Shown: piece after piece, positions 60,826 through 64,000 of the stretch | How positions within the stretch are numbered: the stretch's first letter is position 1 | Layout: every line of letters begins with the position of its first letter | NCBI RefSeq assembly: GCF_026914185.1 | Contig: NC_070565.1 | Location: forward strand, 6,386,001-6,450,000 | Origin: Puccinia triticina | Lineage: Eukaryota; Basidiomycota; Pucciniomycetes; Pucciniales; Pucciniaceae | Direction of reading: 5' to 3' | Length of the DNA: 64,000 bases | Made by a program: the position numbers and the translations under genes | The notes under the pieces: generated by a model | Database searches by the model: none | The model's input: the letters and a program-made list of their open reading frames with translations, nothing else | Told to the model about the DNA's origin: nothing

Positions 60826-61923
60826 CACCAGGGGAGATATGTTCCCACTCCCCAGGGAGTGCCTTACCGTAACTTTTTTCCATAACTGTGCTGGAGGCCT
60901 TTGGTAAAGCAATATTGAATAGGTATGAGCAAGACTGGAAGTCAGCGTGGAAATCAGTTGGAAATCATCCTGAAATAAACTATAATTTGCCAAAAAATCA
61001 TCCAGGACTCATCTATAATTCATCCAGAACTCATCCAGAATATAGTCCTTTCTTGGCTCCATGACCAGTGTGTCCTTTGCATGGAGATGTGAAAGGCCCA
61101 GCCTGTGATTTTTTCCCCCTCATGCACTCGCGTACATCAGGGGGACAATTGTTGTCTCAAAACAAATTTTTTACTTTTCATGTGGCTGTGAAAGGCCCAT
61201 CCTGTGATATTTCCACCTCAATGTACGCGCGTACATCAGGGTGACTATTAGCAAAGTGCAAAAAGGTTAACTTGCATGTGCACATGTGAATTTTGAAAAG
61301 CAAAAAAATACAAAATTCACTAGATCATTTTTGTGAGGAGGACAGGATATATGGCCAAAGTGAATTGGCACCACAATCCAACCTTGACTTAACTCAGACT
61401 TTCACCCTATTAAAACAGTTTTTTGTCATTTTTATCAGCCAAATTCAAATTAATTCCCACATTTCCAAGAAAATGGGTTTCAATTTCAATGACTGCAACA
61501 TTACCACATTCCAAAAATCTAAACCCAATAATACCAAGTTGACTTTTAGTTTAATTTTGTACATCAGGGCATGTAATGTGAATTACAAGAAACCCATTTT
61601 TTTGGAGGAATTACTTTTGAGAATGGGAATTTTGCTTTGCTATCCTTAAAAATCAGTAAACAGGAGCAATTGATGAGTTGGACTTTGGTGAAATATCATT
61701 TCATCATATTTCTTCCTACAGTTGTACATAGAAAACAAAAGAATTCTACACAACATTGTGTTGACTTCCAAATCAATTGTGACTGACTTTTCACTAACTT
61801 CCCCATCCAATTTACTATTTTGGGGATGAGTTACTAATCCACATCAGGCTCACATCCGACCAAAACTCACATAAAATTCAGCTCTGGCACTCCCTGGGGA
61901 GTGGGAACATATCTCCCCTGGTG
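60826..61923. mobile_element. 1098-bp element with perfect 38-bp TIRs
   Basis: Left TIR 60826-60863 (CACCAGGGGAGATATGTTCC through CAGGGAGTGCC) is an exact inverse of 61886-61923. The flanks share CAC (60823-60825, 61924-61926), a possible 3-bp target duplication. The interior has two copies of a GTGAAAGGCCCA...CCTGTGAT...GCGTACATCAGG segment (about 61089-61146 and 61186-61242) and ATCCAGAACTCATCC repeats. No transposase frame is evident. Identical TIRs imply a young insertion or conversion. Confidence 0.85.
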
Positions 61924-63179
61924 CACTTGTCCAGAAAAAAAATCCTTCAGGGATGCACCTTTGGCTTTACCTTCTGCTTCACCCATTCATTGGGTTGCCT
62001 CCAATAATTTGCAGAGCCAAAACATGTGTCAGAGATGGATGGTCAATATGAGTGGACTTACAATATTCAAAGACAATCACACCTCAGCATCAGCAAATGT
62101 CAGGCTTGGTGATGCCAAGACGCAAAGTCTTCTAGCTGCACAAGTGACTGCGGTGACTGAATGTGTCTTTAGACGCGGTAGAAAAATGGGGTTAAGGAGG
62201 TAACTCCTTAAGAAGGTGTGGTTTAAAGATTTATATCCCTAATGGGATGTAATGGAGGGGCAGTGAGAGCAGCGGAATGGTTGAGGTGCCCTCTGGGGCA
62301 GTTCTTGAAAATTTTGGAGTAGCTAAAGGATTTATTTCTCATTAGACTTGTACTACTATGTTTGTAACTACAAGATCATGAATAAGAAATAGATCTCGCT
62401 GTGTACCTAAAGGCAGGTCAAGATCAACCTGATGGCTGGTTTGGGTACAAGGGATGAGTGGGATAACTGAGGAAAAACTGAGTCTGCGCTGTCGTTGCTA
62501 ATTGTCTGGTTGGTCTACACATCAAGCAGAGCTCCTACCTTGGTCGGTCCCTGGTGCTCATCTGGATTTGTCTTTTTGTTTGCTGTTTGCTTACTCTAGT
62601 GACAACGGATTATTGGAGTAATCACGTTTTGTCCTGACGAAATATTTCCGCTGCGGTTCTTTCTGTTTGCGCAAGCGTCATTCTTGATCAGCTTGGCTTC
62701 TGTCTCTTTCTGGTCTAAGGAGCTGCTCCAGTGCTTACGGTTGTCTGTGTCTTCCGTGATTCTGTTGAGCAGCTCGTGCCTGGTTTGTGTGCCGAGTCGT
62801 GGTTAAAAAATCCCTACGTGAACCGTCCTAATATCATTAGACTTGTTTTTGACTTTAATCAAACTAGGGATGAATCTTATTGATTATTAATCTAAGTTAT
62901 ATGATATTAAGAGCATCCACCCTCGTTGCGGTAAATCTTTAGGTAGCCAGCGAGTCCCGCGAGGATTGGTTGCTTAGCTAAAGAAAAAACCCACCCTCAT
63001 CGCTAGATAGCGGCTCGGTAGGCTACACATATTTAGATAAAGACACCGCCGCCACCCTCGTGTCTACATAAATATGTATGTATGTATTTAAGCACAACAC
63101 AGCCCACATATTCATAAGAATATAGGCCAATGACCCAATGCCCGGTCTACTGAAGACCAGTTATCATCTCAACTAGGTC

Positions 63180-63555
63180 ATCCTGATGACCGGTTGTACT
63201 ATCCGATGACCGGTCATCCCATCAAGGACGGGTCTATTGATGATGGATCATTCAATGACCAGTCATCATATCAATGTCCGGTCATCCTATATTCCAATGA
63301 CCGGTCTATCAATGTCTGGCCATCCTATCATTGACCGGTTGATTGCTATCATTGACCGGTTGATCAATGTCCAGTCATCAATGGGATGACCGCTTGATTA
63401 AGGACCGGTCTGGCCATCCTATCATTGGCCGGTTGATTGATGACCGGTCATCCCATTGATGACCGCTTGATCAATGACCGGTCATCCCATTGATGACCAG
63501 TCAATCAATGACCGTTCATCCCATTGATGACCGCTCGATCCATGACCGGTGAGTC
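63180..63555. repeat. Variant GATGACCGGT array
   Basis: About fifteen units of (C/T)CAATGACCGGTCATCCCATTGATGACCG-like sequence, given in outline, with many substitutions. It shares the GACCGGTC core with the foldback array at 20700-21690 but has different linkers (CATCCCATTGATG). Confidence 0.8.
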
Positions 63556-63574
63556 AAAGTGTTATGTATATTGT

Positions 63575-63695
63575 ACAAGGGGAAGCCCCCAAATTTGGGG
63601 TTCCAGGGGGTGTTAAAGTCATAGGGGTTTGTAAATCACAGCAAGGGCCTAGCCCCCAAATTTGGGGTTACAGGGGGTGTGAAAGTCACAGGATG
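63575..63695. repeat. Two-unit repeat around CCCCAAATTTGGGG
   Basis: GCCCCCAAATTTGGGGTT followed by CCAGGGGGTGTTAAAGTCA, repeated with small changes about 75 bp later. The core is a 14-bp perfect palindrome. Confidence 0.75.
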
Positions 63696-64000
63696 TGAAA
63701 GGACCAAAAGGGAATGGGACAGAGCAAAGGAAATGACATAAAATTTTCAAACCTTTGATGATGCAATTTCAGGGTGACTATGCATTCAGTCAAAGGAGAA
63801 ACCAAATTTCAACTGAAAAATAGGTTGAAAAACAACATTTCAAGTGAAAACTGGGTGAAATAAGGGCATATTATTTTGGGAAAAGACACAAATTTTGTTA
63901 CTGAAAAAGTAAATATTTGGAAAAATGGTGATGAGAGATACTCAAAAACTCTGGAAATGTGAGAGAAATTCCTTTTAAACAATTTTTGAAGTTTATTATG

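Larger units (their letters stand above)
60310..64000. other. 3' flank and repeat-rich end of window
   Basis: AT-rich 3' UTR region, then a TIR element (60826-61923). 61924-63170 holds ordinary AT-rich sequence with CCACCCTCGT-type short repeats near 62920-63060. An array of GATGACCGGT motifs and a CCCCAAATTTGGGG duplication follow. No gene recognised. Confidence 0.55.

Overview
The window looks like a gene-poor, repeat-rich chromosome segment of a rust fungus (Pucciniales, probably Puccinia-like). The reasons are genes with many short introns (GT-AG, about 40-110 bp, often with a CTAAC branch site), basidiomycete-type proteins, and long intergenic tracts packed with nested transposable elements. 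The species is inferred from style, not proven.

Genes, left to right: the 3' part of a peroxisomal 3-ketoacyl-CoA thiolase (1-669, +); a 21-exon secreted GH47 alpha-1,2-mannosidase (8162-11103, +); a five-exon hybrid histidine kinase with PAS, HisKA, HATPase and REC domains (12397-15658, -); a ten-exon, about 1300-residue disordered WW-domain protein (43315-48313, -); a mitochondrial citrate carrier (50286-52006, -) in divergent array with a mitochondrial delta-1-pyrroline-5-carboxylate dehydrogenase (about 52356-54852, +); and a ten-exon KRE6/SKN1-type GH16 membrane protein for beta-glucan assembly (56501-60309, +). Exon phases were summed by hand. They close for every gene except that the 5' end of the P5C dehydrogenase, its 3' end and one of its introns, and the 5' end of the mannosidase, remain uncertain.

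Mobile DNA dominates the rest. At 2385-7467 is a nearly intact Ty1/copia element with two near-identical 351-bp LTRs, a CCTCG target duplication and one nonsense codon in the integrase. At 34623-38012 is a second, non-autonomous copia relative with LTRs that look identical, an ATATA target duplication and one 840-codon ORF lacking reverse transcriptase.

The most interesting part is 16200-42620. Two non-autonomous Helitrons (18969-22983, + and 28201-32269, -) share the 5' end TCCAAGT and a 3' hairpin ending in CTAG. Each has its precise empty A^T insertion site preserved elsewhere in this same window. Helitron 1 carries a 1.5-kb foldback element (20505-22045) flanked by TTGTTTTT, which contains an array of ATGACCGGT-type hairpins and has been entered by a 161-bp MITE. 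Helitron 2 and the second copia element each interrupt one arm of a large palindrome (27315-38645) whose reconstructed arms are about 1.8 kb. A further family of 0.6-0.8-kb elements with hairpin-bearing inverted ends lies at 16213-18550 and 42041-42612, and a 1098-bp element with perfect 38-bp inverted ends lies at 60826-61923. Several sequence-unrelated minisatellites in the window share one property: each unit is self-complementary.
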